Assembly: GCF_002216145.1 (NCBI RefSeq)
Contig: NZ_CP022278.1
Span: 1,922,001 to 1,986,000, forward strand
Length of the DNA stretch: 64,000 nucleotides
Direction of reading: 5' to 3'
Source: Neisseria chenwenguii
Lineage (GTDB): Bacteria; Pseudomonadota; Gammaproteobacteria; Burkholderiales; Neisseriaceae
This document shows positions 18,402 through 26,576 of this stretch, in pieces; the first letter of the stretch is position 1; each line of letters begins with the position of its first letter. Both the position numbers and the translations under genes were made by a program. Under the pieces are notes generated by a model. The model was not told the origin of the DNA. It made no database searches and saw only the letters and a program-made list of their open reading frames with translations.

Positions 18402-18726
18402 CGGTTATTTTTCTTTGTTTGGCGGTTATGAAAAAATCCATACAGGCCGAAACCCTTAAAAAAGGGAAGAGGCCGTCTGAAATTTTTACCGTTGCGCAGG
18501 CCGGGCCAAACCCAGCCTATATGACTGTTTCCAATGTTTTTTCAGACGGCCTGAAAAATTTCAGCAGGCCGGAAAGCTCGTCTCCCAGTTTGCTCCATAA
18601 GAGAGAAAGGTTTGCGTATGCAGCCATACCCAAACATTGGGAGCGGCAGGCATCTGCTTTTCCGGCAGAACGCAATTTCAGACAGGCATTGCACTATGCC
18701 TGTCTGAAAATTAAGTTTCTGAATTT
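18402..18726. other. Cas7c-cas4 gap with hairpins, no gene
   Basis: The gap holds inverted DUS copies (about 18471 and 18541) and a strong hairpin CAGACAGGCAT/ATGCCTGTCTG (18680-18706). The latter follows the cas7c stop and could terminate or pause transcription, lowering cas4-cas1-cas2 expression. The only open frame here (plus strand) is read through uptake sequences and is not convincing. Confidence 0.5.
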
Positions 18727-19590
18727 TTAAAGTTTTTCAATTACTTCCACACCATCCAGGCCGTCTGAATCGACGCTGATTCGGTAGTCGGCGAAAGACT
18801 GGGCTGGGGTGCCGCTTTCGCTGCTGATGCGTTCGACTTTGACGCGCTCGAACAGTTTATGCGCGGGCTGGCTGCCCAGGACGCTGTCGTGCTTGAAGAC
18901 GATGAGTTTGCGGGCGGCCATTTCACCGCGTGCGGCAGAGCGGTCGTGCTCGAACATCAGTTGCAGGGATTGCCAGAGTTTTTCCAAGTCGTTGTCGGAA
19001 AAGCCGGTTTTGGCGGCAAGGTTTGCGGAGATAAAGCCGTGTACGCGGTAAAGGCCGTAGGGAACGATGTGTTTGCGCCCCATCGTGCGCTCTTTTTCCA
19101 GGTCTTTTTCGTTGGTTACGGCCATGCGGGTAATGGAAATTTCCAGCGGCACAATCGGATCGATGGATTGGGCAAAGGCGAGTTGCACGGGGCCGCGCAC
19201 CTGGCCGCTGTTGACTTCGGTGGTCATTACGGCGCCGAAGCTGCGGATGTCGAAGAAGTTTTTGCACATCCATGCGGTGATGTCGCGTGCCTTGGCTTCG
19301 TCTCTGGGCAGTTTTTTGGCTTCGGATTCAATACCCAAGGCTTCATAGGCGCGTTTGTTTTGCAGATTGAGCACGCTTTTTTCTTTGACGTAGATTTCAT
19401 AACCCGGCTCGTTCGGGCAGGATATTTCGATGAAATTGCGGATTTTGCGCTTCAGGCAGACATCGGTAACCAGCCCTTTGCTGGTTTCGGGATCAAGGCG
19501 CGGCATATTGCCGGCATCAGGGTCGCCGTTGGGGTTGCCGTTGGTTACGTCGAAAAAATAGACAAATTCGTAACGGTTTTGGATAGACAT
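18727..19590 (-). CDS. cas7: Cascade backbone subunit Cas7c (Csd2)
   Basis: 287 residues from the ATG at 19590, which has the ribosome binding site AAGGAGC; an upstream in-frame ATG at 19686 overlaps cas8c and is rejected. The start [26 protein letters not shown] is the conserved Csd2 motif. The subunit polymerises along the crRNA spacer. It starts 10 bp after cas8c. Length is normal. Confidence 0.95.
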   Translation of the reverse strand: MSIQNRYEFVYFFDVTNGNPNGDPDAGNMPRLDPETSKGLVTDVCLKRKIRNFIEISCPNEPGYEIYVKEKSVLNLQNKRAYEALGIESEAKKLPRDEAKARDITAWMCKNFFDIRSFGAVMTTEVNSGQVRGPVQLAFAQSIDPIVPLEISITRMAVTNEKDLEKERTMGRKHIVPYGLYRVHGFISANLAAKTGFSDNDLEKLWQSLQLMFEHDRSAARGEMAARKLIVFKHDSVLGSQPAHKLFERVKVERISSESGTPAQSFADYRISVDSDGLDGVEVIEKL

Positions 19591-19600
19591 TTTCTGCTCC

Positions 19601-21445
19601 TTATTCTTCGGAAGTTTCGGGGGATTTTTTGGCGAAATAGTGTTGTTTCTGATGGTAGTAGCCGATGGCGAAGCGGCCTTGCTCATCGAGGCTTAAATGG
19701 CGCGGAAAGGTTTCGGGCAGCAGGGTAATGATGCTTCCCAAATCCTTGTCCAGATTGACCGCCATGCCCGCTTTGTCTTTTCTCAGCCGCGAAAGATGGT
19801 GCTTGGCACCCGCCAACAGGCGCGGGAATACGGAAAACGGCACGGCCGATGCCGAGCCGTAATAGCGGTCGGCGATGCCGGCATTCAAATCGCCCAAGGC
19901 CTGATTCTGGATGCGCTCCAATACGGCAAACAGCCTGCCCAGCAAGTAGGCCTGGTTATGGCTTTCTACGTTCAAACTCATATCAACTCCTTCGTTAATC
20001 AATCCCTTGCGGAATTTTCTCTGCAAAACGGCTTTAATCATGGCAATGCGCAGCCCGTTCGCATCGCCGTCGGCGCGAATGCGGACAATCAGTTGCGAAA
20101 GCAGGCTCATCGGATAAGGTGTGCCGCCAATCACGGCGCGGGTCATTTCGCCGGCCAATACGGGGGAAATGTTTTCGCTTTTGCCCAAAGAGGCCGTCTG
20201 AATCAGCAAACGCCAAATCAACGGTGGATTCTTCCACGGGCGCGGTTCGAGCTGTAAATCCTGCCAATGCTGCGCCAAATGTGCTGCCAACTGCCCGAAA
20301 GTGGTGTCCAGCCAAAAGCGCACGGAAATCCGTGCGGCGTTCGGCGCCAGTCCCAAAATATAAAAACGGGTATCGTCCGCCAAATCAGGGGCAGCTTCGG
20401 CCAACGGACGGCCTTTGGCGATTTGCTCGATGATGTCGAAGATTTTCTGGTTTTCCTGTGCATCATCGGGCGGGGTCATTATCGTGGCGAAAAAATCTTC
20501 CGCCGCTTCGCTGATTGTGTGTAGATTGGCACGACATGGTATGTCGGTCATTATCGTGGCGAAAAAATCTTCCGCCGCTTCGGCTTGGGCGTTGTCGGCG
20601 GCTTCCGCCCAAAATACGGTGCTGGCGTCGCCGATGTTCAGGCGGTGCTTGTCGCTGCGCAGCAGATAGTTGAGCGCGGTGGTGTAGGCAAAAGCGGCAT
20701 GTTCGGATACGGGAGAGTTGGCACCCTGCTCTTTGCCGAAAGAGGTAAAGGACTCTTTGTTAAACGAAATAATCGAACCGCCGGAACTCTGCCCGCCCCA
20801 TACGCCTTTAATCGCGGGATGCAGCCGCGCAATCGGCGCGGGTTCGCCGCTAATCAGACACAAGCCTTGTTCGACATCGTCGCTTTGCAGCATTTGCGCC
20901 CACAATGCTTGCGCCGCCTCGCTTTGATGGATGCAGTTCCACCTGCCGTCCAAACGGAAGACGATGTTGGCATCCAGCATTTCACTGGTAAACGGCGGCT
21001 CGGCAAATTTTTCGGGCTGCCAGTGCAGGAGAAAGCGGTACAGCGCCTGTAATCCGGCATCTTCGCTGTCCTTCAGTTTTTCTTCATGCAGCGTCTTAAA
21101 AGCTGAAAAGGTTTTTTCAGATGGTACAAACGGTTCGGTTTTGGCGGCCGCTTTGTCTTTATTGCTTTCTACGCCCAAAGCGTAAGCGGTTTTATCCCAC
21201 AAAAAGTTAGACTTAACGCCCGAAGTGCGCTTTTCAGGACGAGGCACCGCCATCAGTCGCGGTTGCGGTTTTTTATCATCGGTCAGATGCGGTACGACAT
21301 CGACCACAAGGCCGTCTGAATTTAATACCACCACATAACCGATTTTTTCCTCGCTGAAACCATACGCCGGTACTTTGGGATTGCCCGCATTGTCCTGCTC
21401 GGCCGACAGGCGCGTGTAATAGCGGGCAAGCGAATGCAGAATCAT
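19601..21445 (-). CDS. cas8c: Cascade large subunit Cas8c (Csd1) with internal duplication
   Basis: 614 residues, start [14 protein letters not shown] typical of Csd1. In I-C it recognises the PAM and recruits Cas3; a Cas11-like small subunit is normally translated from its 3' part. The ATG overlaps the cas5c stop (ATGA). A 36-bp segment encoding [12 protein letters not shown] occurs twice, 72 bp apart, adding 24 residues in frame near the middle of the protein. The frame stays open, so function may be kept, but folding of that loop should be affected. Confidence 0.93.
   Translation of the reverse strand: MILHSLARYYTRLSAEQDNAGNPKVPAYGFSEEKIGYVVVLNSDGLVVDVVPHLTDDKKPQPRLMAVPRPEKRTSGVKSNFLWDKTAYALGVESNKDKAAAKTEPFVPSEKTFSAFKTLHEEKLKDSEDAGLQALYRFLLHWQPEKFAEPPFTSEMLDANIVFRLDGRWNCIHQSEAAQALWAQMLQSDDVEQGLCLISGEPAPIARLHPAIKGVWGGQSSGGSIISFNKESFTSFGKEQGANSPVSEHAAFAYTTALNYLLRSDKHRLNIGDASTVFWAEAADNAQAEAAEDFFATIMTDIPCRANLHTISEAAEDFFATIMTPPDDAQENQKIFDIIEQIAKGRPLAEAAPDLADDTRFYILGLAPNAARISVRFWLDTTFGQLAAHLAQHWQDLQLEPRPWKNPPLIWRLLIQTASLGKSENISPVLAGEMTRAVIGGTPYPMSLLSQLIVRIRADGDANGLRIAMIKAVLQRKFRKGLINEGVDMSLNVESHNQAYLLGRLFAVLERIQNQALGDLNAGIADRYYGSASAVPFSVFPRLLAGAKHHLSRLRKDKAGMAVNLDKDLGSIITLLPETFPRHLSLDEQGRFAIGYYHQKQHYFAKKSPETSEE
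20475..20582. repeat. In-frame 72-bp duplication inside cas8c
   Basis: Identical 36-bp copies at 20475-20510 and 20547-20582 (both start GTCATTATCGTGGCG). The 36 bp between them are unrelated to the copies. The total shift of 72 bp preserves the reading frame. Confidence 0.9.
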
Positions 21446-22119
21446 GCTTTCACCTCCTCGGCGTAAAACGGCGGCACTTCAATCACGCCGTTTTTCATCT
21501 CGGCACGGAAAAAACGCGGCGTATTGCCGTGGTCAAAATCAATATCGTGCAACATCCAGCCGAAATCGCGGTCACGCTCGTTTTCAGGCAGGCATGAGGG
21601 CGGTAACGGATCGTGCTCACCTATAAATGCAAAATCCGCCGGAAATTCGCGCACGCCCATGCACGGCTGCTGAAAACATTGCCCCTTGGAAGCACGGCGT
21701 TTAAACATTTCGATATGCTTGGTGATGTTGTCGCCTTCCCACGCCTTATCGGTCATCACAACGTGCGCCTCAATCACATAAGCCACCTGCTTGAGTACCG
21801 TAGCCGCGCGTTGCTGGCGGTCGTCTTCAATCACGGTATATAAATCCTGCACGCTCTTGCGCTTCATCGCTCCGCTGGCCTTGCCGGCCGAAATTTTGCC
21901 GCCCAACTCATTACGCCTGATAGATTCAAAACGAATCGGCTGCAATACATGAATTCTGTCCACTACCCAGCGGATTGCCGGTTTCCAATGCACCGCCGCC
22001 AAAATCCCCCGCGCGGCAGACGGCGTGATGACATCGTAAGACACCCGTTCCACCTTCATCTCAGGACGGGTAAAGCAGGCGTAGTCGCCCCAGATATAAA
22101 GCCTTACTCTATTAACCAT
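21442..22119 (-). CDS. cas5c: crRNA-processing endonuclease Cas5c (Cas5d)
   Basis: 225 residues. It replaces Cas6 in type I-C, cutting at the base of the repeat stem to leave an 11-nt handle and then staying in Cascade. I use ATG 22119 (MVNRVRLYIWGDYACFTRPEMK), with AGGAG six bases upstream; an earlier in-frame ATG at 22161 lacks this. The N-terminal ferredoxin strand and SYDVITPSAARGILAA helix are family hallmarks. It overlaps cas8c by four bases. A mini-array and a small gene lie just upstream. Confidence 0.95.
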   Translation of the reverse strand: MVNRVRLYIWGDYACFTRPEMKVERVSYDVITPSAARGILAAVHWKPAIRWVVDRIHVLQPIRFESIRRNELGGKISAGKASGAMKRKSVQDLYTVIEDDRQQRAATVLKQVAYVIEAHVVMTDKAWEGDNITKHIEMFKRRASKGQCFQQPCMGVREFPADFAFIGEHDPLPPSCLPENERDRDFGWMLHDIDFDHGNTPRFFRAEMKNGVIEVPPFYAEEVKA

Positions 22120-22196
22120 AGTGCTTCTCCTAAAAGCAGCCAATTCAAGCCAAACACCCAATCAACAATCATGAATATTTGACCTGAATCGAAGCT

Positions 22197-22294
22197 GTTT
22201 CCTCTAACACACACCCTCCCGAGAGAGGGCGAACCTTCTTACTTAACTAAAATACCAAACTTAGTTTCAACACACAGCCGCTCGAAAACGGCTG
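22197..22294 (-). ncRNA. Solitary mini-CRISPR with degenerate repeats (CreA/CreR-like guide RNA)
   Basis: Read on the minus strand: a 31-nt repeat-like element (22294-22264) with stem CAGCCG/CGGCTG and tail TGTGTTGAAAC, one base different from the array handle; then a 34-nt spacer (22263-22230); then a 33-nt second element (22229-22197) with stem CCCTC/GAGGG and an end ...GAGGAAAC. Spacer and second-repeat lengths equal those of the main array. The repeats have lost the canonical sequence but kept the fold, as in crRNA-resembling RNAs. The spacer start TAAGTTTGGTATTTTA matches 15 of 16 bases at 22594-22609. Processing by Cas5c and loading into Cascade are inferred. Confidence 0.75.
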
Positions 22295-22343
22295 ACAGGA
22301 AAAGCAACCACAAAAAATTAGTGACTTTGCTTAATACGCCATG

Positions 22344-22523
22344 TTATCCGAGAATAAGTGGCTGTAATTTCTCCCAGAATACTACCGCTCCACCAACCAG
22401 CATTCCCAATACAATTTTCCAAAAACGCATACCTTTCCAAGCCACCTGAAAGCTCCCGTCTTCCTTCTGTTCTACATGGAACATCCATCCTTGATGCTTG
22501 TCCCCATTGTGCTCTTCGTCCAT
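22344..22523 (-). CDS. 59-residue putative membrane protein between cas3 and cas5c
   Basis: Start ATG 22523, stop 22344. GGAAGAG lies five bases upstream and a near-consensus promoter at 22557-22586 gives a leader of about 27 bases. The N-terminal half is polar (MDEEHNGDKHQGWMF ...), followed by a basic WKGMRFWK and a hydrophobic stretch IVLGMLVGGAVVFW (37-50) ending LQPLILG. This is the layout of a single-pass inner-membrane peptide, including many small toxins. I do not recognise the family. Position, promoter and neighbouring guide RNA suggest it is the gene controlled by that guide; a toxin role is only a hypothesis. A TTG-started frame overlapping it is a shadow. Confidence 0.72.
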   Translation of the reverse strand: MDEEHNGDKHQGWMFHVEQKEDGSFQVAWKGMRFWKIVLGMLVGGAVVFWEKLQPLILG

Positions 22524-22556
22524 ACCAACTCTTCCACAAGCAGTTTTGATGCCAGC

Positions 22557-22586
22557 ATTCTAATGGAAAATCCGCGACGGAGTCAA
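22557..22586 (-). promoter_or_regulatory. Promoter of the small cas-linked gene
   Basis: On the minus strand TTGACT (22586-22581) and TAGAAT (22562-22557) are 18 bp apart, each five of six to consensus. The predicted start is near 22550. The sequence upstream is an A/T tract that would act as an UP element and that overlaps the predicted Cascade target. Confidence 0.7.
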
Positions 22587-22590
22587 AATT

Positions 22591-22627
22591 TTTTAAGTAT
22601 GGTATTTTAAATTATCATGCTTTCAGC
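22591..22627 (+). promoter_or_regulatory. Predicted Cascade target of the mini-CRISPR spacer
   Basis: TTT (22591-22593) in the PAM position precedes TAAGTATGGTATTTTA (22594-22609), identical to spacer bases 1-16 except position 6. Matching ends at position 16; the rest of the 34-nt site is essentially unmatched. The site starts about 8 bp upstream of the -35 box and covers the cas3 stop codon. Bound but not cleaved Cascade here could repress the small gene and read-through from cas3. Confidence 0.7.
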
Positions 22628-24895
22628 TTTTAAAAAATCAGCATCCTCCCAACTCAATCCCGCTGTTTCATCATACAAATCCAACCCAATCAAACACCAA
22701 AACTGTCGGCCGAATTTGGCTTCATTCAAGGCTTCAATCCGCCCGGCGGCGTATAAGGCATCCAACGCTTTTTCGGGGATTTGTACGGTATAGGGCTGCA
22801 ATTTTCGCAGCAGGCCGCCGATGTGGTCGGCGTGGCGTAACGCATCAATCAGCTCTTCGGCTTTGGCATCAAACGGCACAATAACGGGCTGCATATGGTT
22901 TTCAATCATGCGGAATTTTTCGGCAACGGTCTGGAACGGGAAATTCGGCCCGTTTGCGTGAATGGTATGCAGAATCTGCTTGTCGTCCAACGCCGTACCT
23001 TTGGCGCAATACAGTTCTTTAAAATACTGCGTAATGGCAGGCGGCGAGAGCAAATCGCGGTGGGCGTCGTTACGGAACACGCTGCGCATGGCGGCGGCTT
23101 GTACGGCCAGTTCGGGCGGAGTTTTCCATTCTTCGGCCGTCTGAAAAACATAAACCGGGCTGTTTTCCGGCAGATTTTTGCCTTCGCGGTTGCAGCGTCC
23201 TGCTGCCTGCGCCACCGAATCCAATCCGCTTTCAGCGCGCATCACTACGGGGAAATCGACATCGACACCCGCCTCAATAAGGGAAGTGGCGATGACGCGG
23301 CAAGGTTGTCCGTTTTTCAGACGGCCTTTGATTTCCGCCAGAATATTTTGGCGGTGGGCAGCGCACATCAGGGTGGTCAGGTGAAAAAGGCCGTCTGAAT
23401 GCACCGTTTTGACCTGGTCATACAGGCTGCGGGCGTGGCGGCGGTTGTTGACGATGATAAGGATTTGCGGGTGTTCTGCGAGCTTTTCCTGCAAGGCATC
23501 ATCGTTTTGCAGGCCGATATGCCGAACGGTGGCGCGCTGCAATTGCTTGAACAGTTCGGGCGGATTGGGCGCGAGTTCGCGCAAACCGGCAAAGGTTTCC
23601 TGAAAATAATGGACTTTGTGCAGGGCGGGCTGGGTGGCGGTGCACAGCACCACGGTGCAACGGTAATTGCGCGCCAGTTCGTCGATGGCGGCAAGAATGG
23701 GCTGCAGCAATTTGGGCGGCAGCATTTGCACTTCGTCGAGAATAATCACGCTGCCGGTGATGTTGTGCAGCTTGCGGCAGCGTGAGGAGCGATCGGCAAA
23801 CAGGCTTTCAAAAAACTGCACGGCGGTGGTTACGACTATGGGCATATCCCAGTTTTCCGAGGCGCGGTGCAGTTTGTCCCGGCTGTTGCGGTCCTGGATG
23901 GTTTCGTCGTTGAAGGTGCTGTGGTGTTCCAAAACCGCCGCTTCGCCCAGATCGCCGAAGGCTTTGCGAAATTCGGCGGCGTTTTGCTCGATGATGCTGG
24001 TGAACGGAATCACATAAATCACACGGCGCAAATCGTGTGCCAGGGCGTGTTTGAGTGCAAACGCCATAGAGGTAAAGGTTTTGCCGCCGCCGGTGGGTAC
24101 CGTGAGCGTAAACAGTCCGGGCGGCAATCCGGCCTGTGCGACGGCATGGTCGAGAATTTCGCTGCGCAGGCGGTTGAGTCCGGCATTGCGTTGCAATTCG
24201 GGAGTATCAACTCGATTTTGGGCAGTCTTTTGTCTGAATGCGTCGAGAAACGCTTGAAACCGTTGTTGAAGCTGTTCCAGGGAAGGATAGCTGCCGCGTG
24301 CCGGCGTCTGGTTTTCCAGGCCGAGATAGAATTTTTCGGTATCGAGAAAATCGGCATCTACCAGGCAGGAGTAAAGCATACGGGTGTAAAACGCGCGGCT
24401 GAACGCCTGTAATTCTTTGATTTTCGGTAATACAGGGGGCGTTGCTGCCAATTTTTCAGGCAGCCCGCCGATTTCCGCCTGCCATATCGGGTCAAGCTCG
24501 GGAATATCCGCACCGAATGCTTCTTTCAAGCGGTCATTCAATACCGTGCGCCCGTTACCGCTACCAGCTCCGTCGGCCAGCCCCGCATGATGTCCGGCAA
24601 TGCAAAATGCCATCATGTTGCCGAGGTTACCCCATGTCTTCACCGCAATTTTTGCTCCGGCGGTGGAATGGTTCACCGGCTTCCCGCCGCGCAAGCGCTG
24701 CTGGAATCGGGCGCTGTACTTGCCCAAATCATGTAGCAGGCCGGTATAGCGGGCGATTTCCTGTGCGCCGAAGAAAGCGGAAAATTCCGCTGCTGCTTGG
24801 CCGACGGCAGTTAGATGACTGCTTAGGGTCTGCCACTCGGATTCGGGTCGGTTTTCGGCGGAATGGGCGTAATAAGGTTGGAATTGTTCCTGCAT
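22607..24895 (-). CDS. cas3: CRISPR helicase-nuclease Cas3
   Basis: 762 residues. N-terminal HD nuclease with YAHS, LLHDLGKYS (His55, Asp56), HSTAGA and AGHHAGL; then an SF2 helicase with VPTGGGKTFTSMA (Walker A), DEVQML (Walker B), TATQPAL (motif III), ATSLIEAGVD and QAAGRCNREG (motif VI). It degrades DNA marked by Cascade. No lesions seen. First gene of the operon, with an A+T-rich upstream region (24896-24980). Its stop codon lies inside the predicted mini-CRISPR target. Confidence 0.96.
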   Translation of the reverse strand: MQEQFQPYYAHSAENRPESEWQTLSSHLTAVGQAAAEFSAFFGAQEIARYTGLLHDLGKYSARFQQRLRGGKPVNHSTAGAKIAVKTWGNLGNMMAFCIAGHHAGLADGAGSGNGRTVLNDRLKEAFGADIPELDPIWQAEIGGLPEKLAATPPVLPKIKELQAFSRAFYTRMLYSCLVDADFLDTEKFYLGLENQTPARGSYPSLEQLQQRFQAFLDAFRQKTAQNRVDTPELQRNAGLNRLRSEILDHAVAQAGLPPGLFTLTVPTGGGKTFTSMAFALKHALAHDLRRVIYVIPFTSIIEQNAAEFRKAFGDLGEAAVLEHHSTFNDETIQDRNSRDKLHRASENWDMPIVVTTAVQFFESLFADRSSRCRKLHNITGSVIILDEVQMLPPKLLQPILAAIDELARNYRCTVVLCTATQPALHKVHYFQETFAGLRELAPNPPELFKQLQRATVRHIGLQNDDALQEKLAEHPQILIIVNNRRHARSLYDQVKTVHSDGLFHLTTLMCAAHRQNILAEIKGRLKNGQPCRVIATSLIEAGVDVDFPVVMRAESGLDSVAQAAGRCNREGKNLPENSPVYVFQTAEEWKTPPELAVQAAAMRSVFRNDAHRDLLSPPAITQYFKELYCAKGTALDDKQILHTIHANGPNFPFQTVAEKFRMIENHMQPVIVPFDAKAEELIDALRHADHIGGLLRKLQPYTVQIPEKALDALYAAGRIEALNEAKFGRQFWCLIGLDLYDETAGLSWEDADFLKAESMII

Positions 24896-25067
24896 AATAT
24901 TCTTACTTTTTTAGATTATTTATGTAAAGCCAATAATATACCGCAATAAAGTGTAAAACAATTACCTTCATCTCTATACCGGTAGTATCTATTTCATTCT
25001 TAAGCAGCTTTTGCCCAATTAATCGTAGCCCTCAAAGGCCGTCTGAAAATTGCCGCCGCCCTGCAAA

Positions 25068-25104
25068 TTGTTTACAATCCGCCCTAATTTTTTCGGGTAA
25101 ACAA
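25068..25104 (+). promoter_or_regulatory. Inverted repeat upstream of the nucleobase permease
   Basis: TTGTTTAC (25068-25075) and GTAAACAA (25097-25104) are perfect inverted repeats, with an inner CCC/GGG pair. The repeat ends just before the AAGGAG ribosome binding site of the permease. It could be an operator or an RNA hairpin hiding translation signals. Confidence 0.45.
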
Positions 25105-25122
25105 AAGTTAAGGAGTTTTGCT

Positions 25123-26511
25123 ATGGCGGGTATGGGCAAACAGGCGGGTTCGCCTGATTTGGTTTACGGTTTGGAAGACAAGCCGCCGTTTATGAATGCG
25201 CTGTTGAGTGCGGTGACGCATCTTTTGGCGATTTTCGTGCCGATGATTACGCCGGCGCTGATTGTGGGCGGGGCGTTGAATCTGCCGGTGGAGATGACGG
25301 CTTATCTGGTGTCGATGGCGATGGTGGCGTCGGGCATCGGAACGTATCTTCAGGTCAACCGTTTCGGCATGGTCGGCTCGGGTATGCTGTCGATCCAGTC
25401 GGTGAATTTTTCGTTTGTGACCGTAATGATTGCGCTGGGCACGGGCATGAAAGAGGGCGGGATGGATGAGAACGCGATGATTTCGACGCTCTTGGGCGTG
25501 TCGTTTGTCGGGGCGTTTTTAATCTGTTTTTCGGCTTTTCTGCTGCCATATCTGAAAAAAGTGATTACGCCGACGGTGAGCGGCGTGGTGGTGATGCTGA
25601 TCGGTTTGAGCCTGATTCATGTGGGGATTACCGATTTCGGCGGCGGTTTTGCGGCAAAAGGCGGCGGCACGTTCGGTTCGGTGGAAAATCTGGGGCTGGC
25701 TTCGCTGGTTTTGGTGATTGTTTTGCTGTTCAACTGCATGAAAAACCCGCTGCTGCGCATGAGCGGCATTGCGGTGGGGCTGATTGCGGGCTACGTCGTG
25801 GCGCTGTTTATGGGCAAAGTGGATTTTTCCGCGCTGCAAAACCTGCCTGTGATTACCGTACCCGTGCCGTTTAAATACGGCTTCGCGTTTGACTGGCACG
25901 CGTTTTTGGTGGCGGGCGCGATTTATCTTTTGAGCGTGTTTGAGGCGGTGGGCGATTTGACGGCGACGGCGATGGTGTCCGACTGCCCGATTGAAGGCGG
26001 GGAATACACAGGCCGTCTGAAAGGCGGCGTGATGGCCGACGGCTTGGTTTCGGTGATTGCAACGTCGCTGGGCTCGCTGCCGCTGACCACGTTTGCGCAA
26101 AACAACGGCGTGATTCAGATGACGGGCGTGGCGTCGCGCCATGTCGGCAAATACATCGCCGTGATTTTGGTGCTGCTCGGGCTGTTTCCCGTGATCGGGC
26201 GGGCGTTTACCACGATTCCGTCGCCGGTACTCGGCGGCGCGATGGTGTTGATGTTCGGCCTGATTACGATTGCGGGCGTGCGGATTTTGGTCAGCAACGG
26301 CATCCGCCGCCGCGAGGCCGTGATTGCGGCGACTTCGGTCGGCTTAGGTTTGGGCGTGGCGTTTGAACCGGAGGTGTTTAAAAACCTGCCGGTGCTGTTT
26401 CAAAACTCGATTTCCGCCGGCGGGATTGCGGCGGTGGTTTTGAATTTGATTTTGCCTGAGGATAAAACGGATGAAACCGTTTATGTTGATACGGATAATT
26501 TGGAACACTAA
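25123..26511 (+). CDS. NCS2-family nucleobase (xanthine-type) permease
   Basis: 462 residues, inner membrane, about 12-14 helices. DLVYGLEDKPPF before helix 1 resembles XanP-type xanthine permeases rather than uracil permeases. The NCS2 motif region is FEAVGDLTATAMVS (about 268-281), with substrate residues expected at the Glu, and SLGSLPLTTFAQNNGVIQMTGVASR as the second conserved block. AAGGAG precedes the ATG at 25123. Substrate (xanthine, urate or other purine) is inferred only. Confidence 0.85.
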   Translation: MAGMGKQAGSPDLVYGLEDKPPFMNALLSAVTHLLAIFVPMITPALIVGGALNLPVEMTAYLVSMAMVASGIGTYLQVNRFGMVGSGMLSIQSVNFSFVTVMIALGTGMKEGGMDENAMISTLLGVSFVGAFLICFSAFLLPYLKKVITPTVSGVVVMLIGLSLIHVGITDFGGGFAAKGGGTFGSVENLGLASLVLVIVLLFNCMKNPLLRMSGIAVGLIAGYVVALFMGKVDFSALQNLPVITVPVPFKYGFAFDWHAFLVAGAIYLLSVFEAVGDLTATAMVSDCPIEGGEYTGRLKGGVMADGLVSVIATSLGSLPLTTFAQNNGVIQMTGVASRHVGKYIAVILVLLGLFPVIGRAFTTIPSPVLGGAMVLMFGLITIAGVRILVSNGIRRREAVIAATSVGLGLGVAFEPEVFKNLPVLFQNSISAGGIAAVVLNLILPEDKTDETVYVDTDNLEH

Positions 26512-26528
26512 ACCCGTATGATGCAGCA

Positions 26529-26555
26529 AGGCCGTCTGAAGATTCAGACGGCCTT
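26529..26555. terminator. DUS terminator between permease and nadE
   Basis: AAGGCCGTCTGAA and TTCAGACGGCCTT form a tight hairpin between the convergent genes. Confidence 0.75.
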
Positions 26556-26576
26556 ATGTTTGTTGCGGCGGCTGTT

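Noticed and set aside
18419..18730. A plus-strand frame between cas4 and cas7c
   Set aside because: It reads through two uptake sequences and a hairpin and shows no family features.
22318..22539. A 73-codon TTG-started frame overlapping the small cas-linked gene
   Set aside because: It lacks an ATG and a placed ribosome site and its product has no coherent pattern; the overlapping ATG frame 22344-22523 has both signals and a clear membrane segment.
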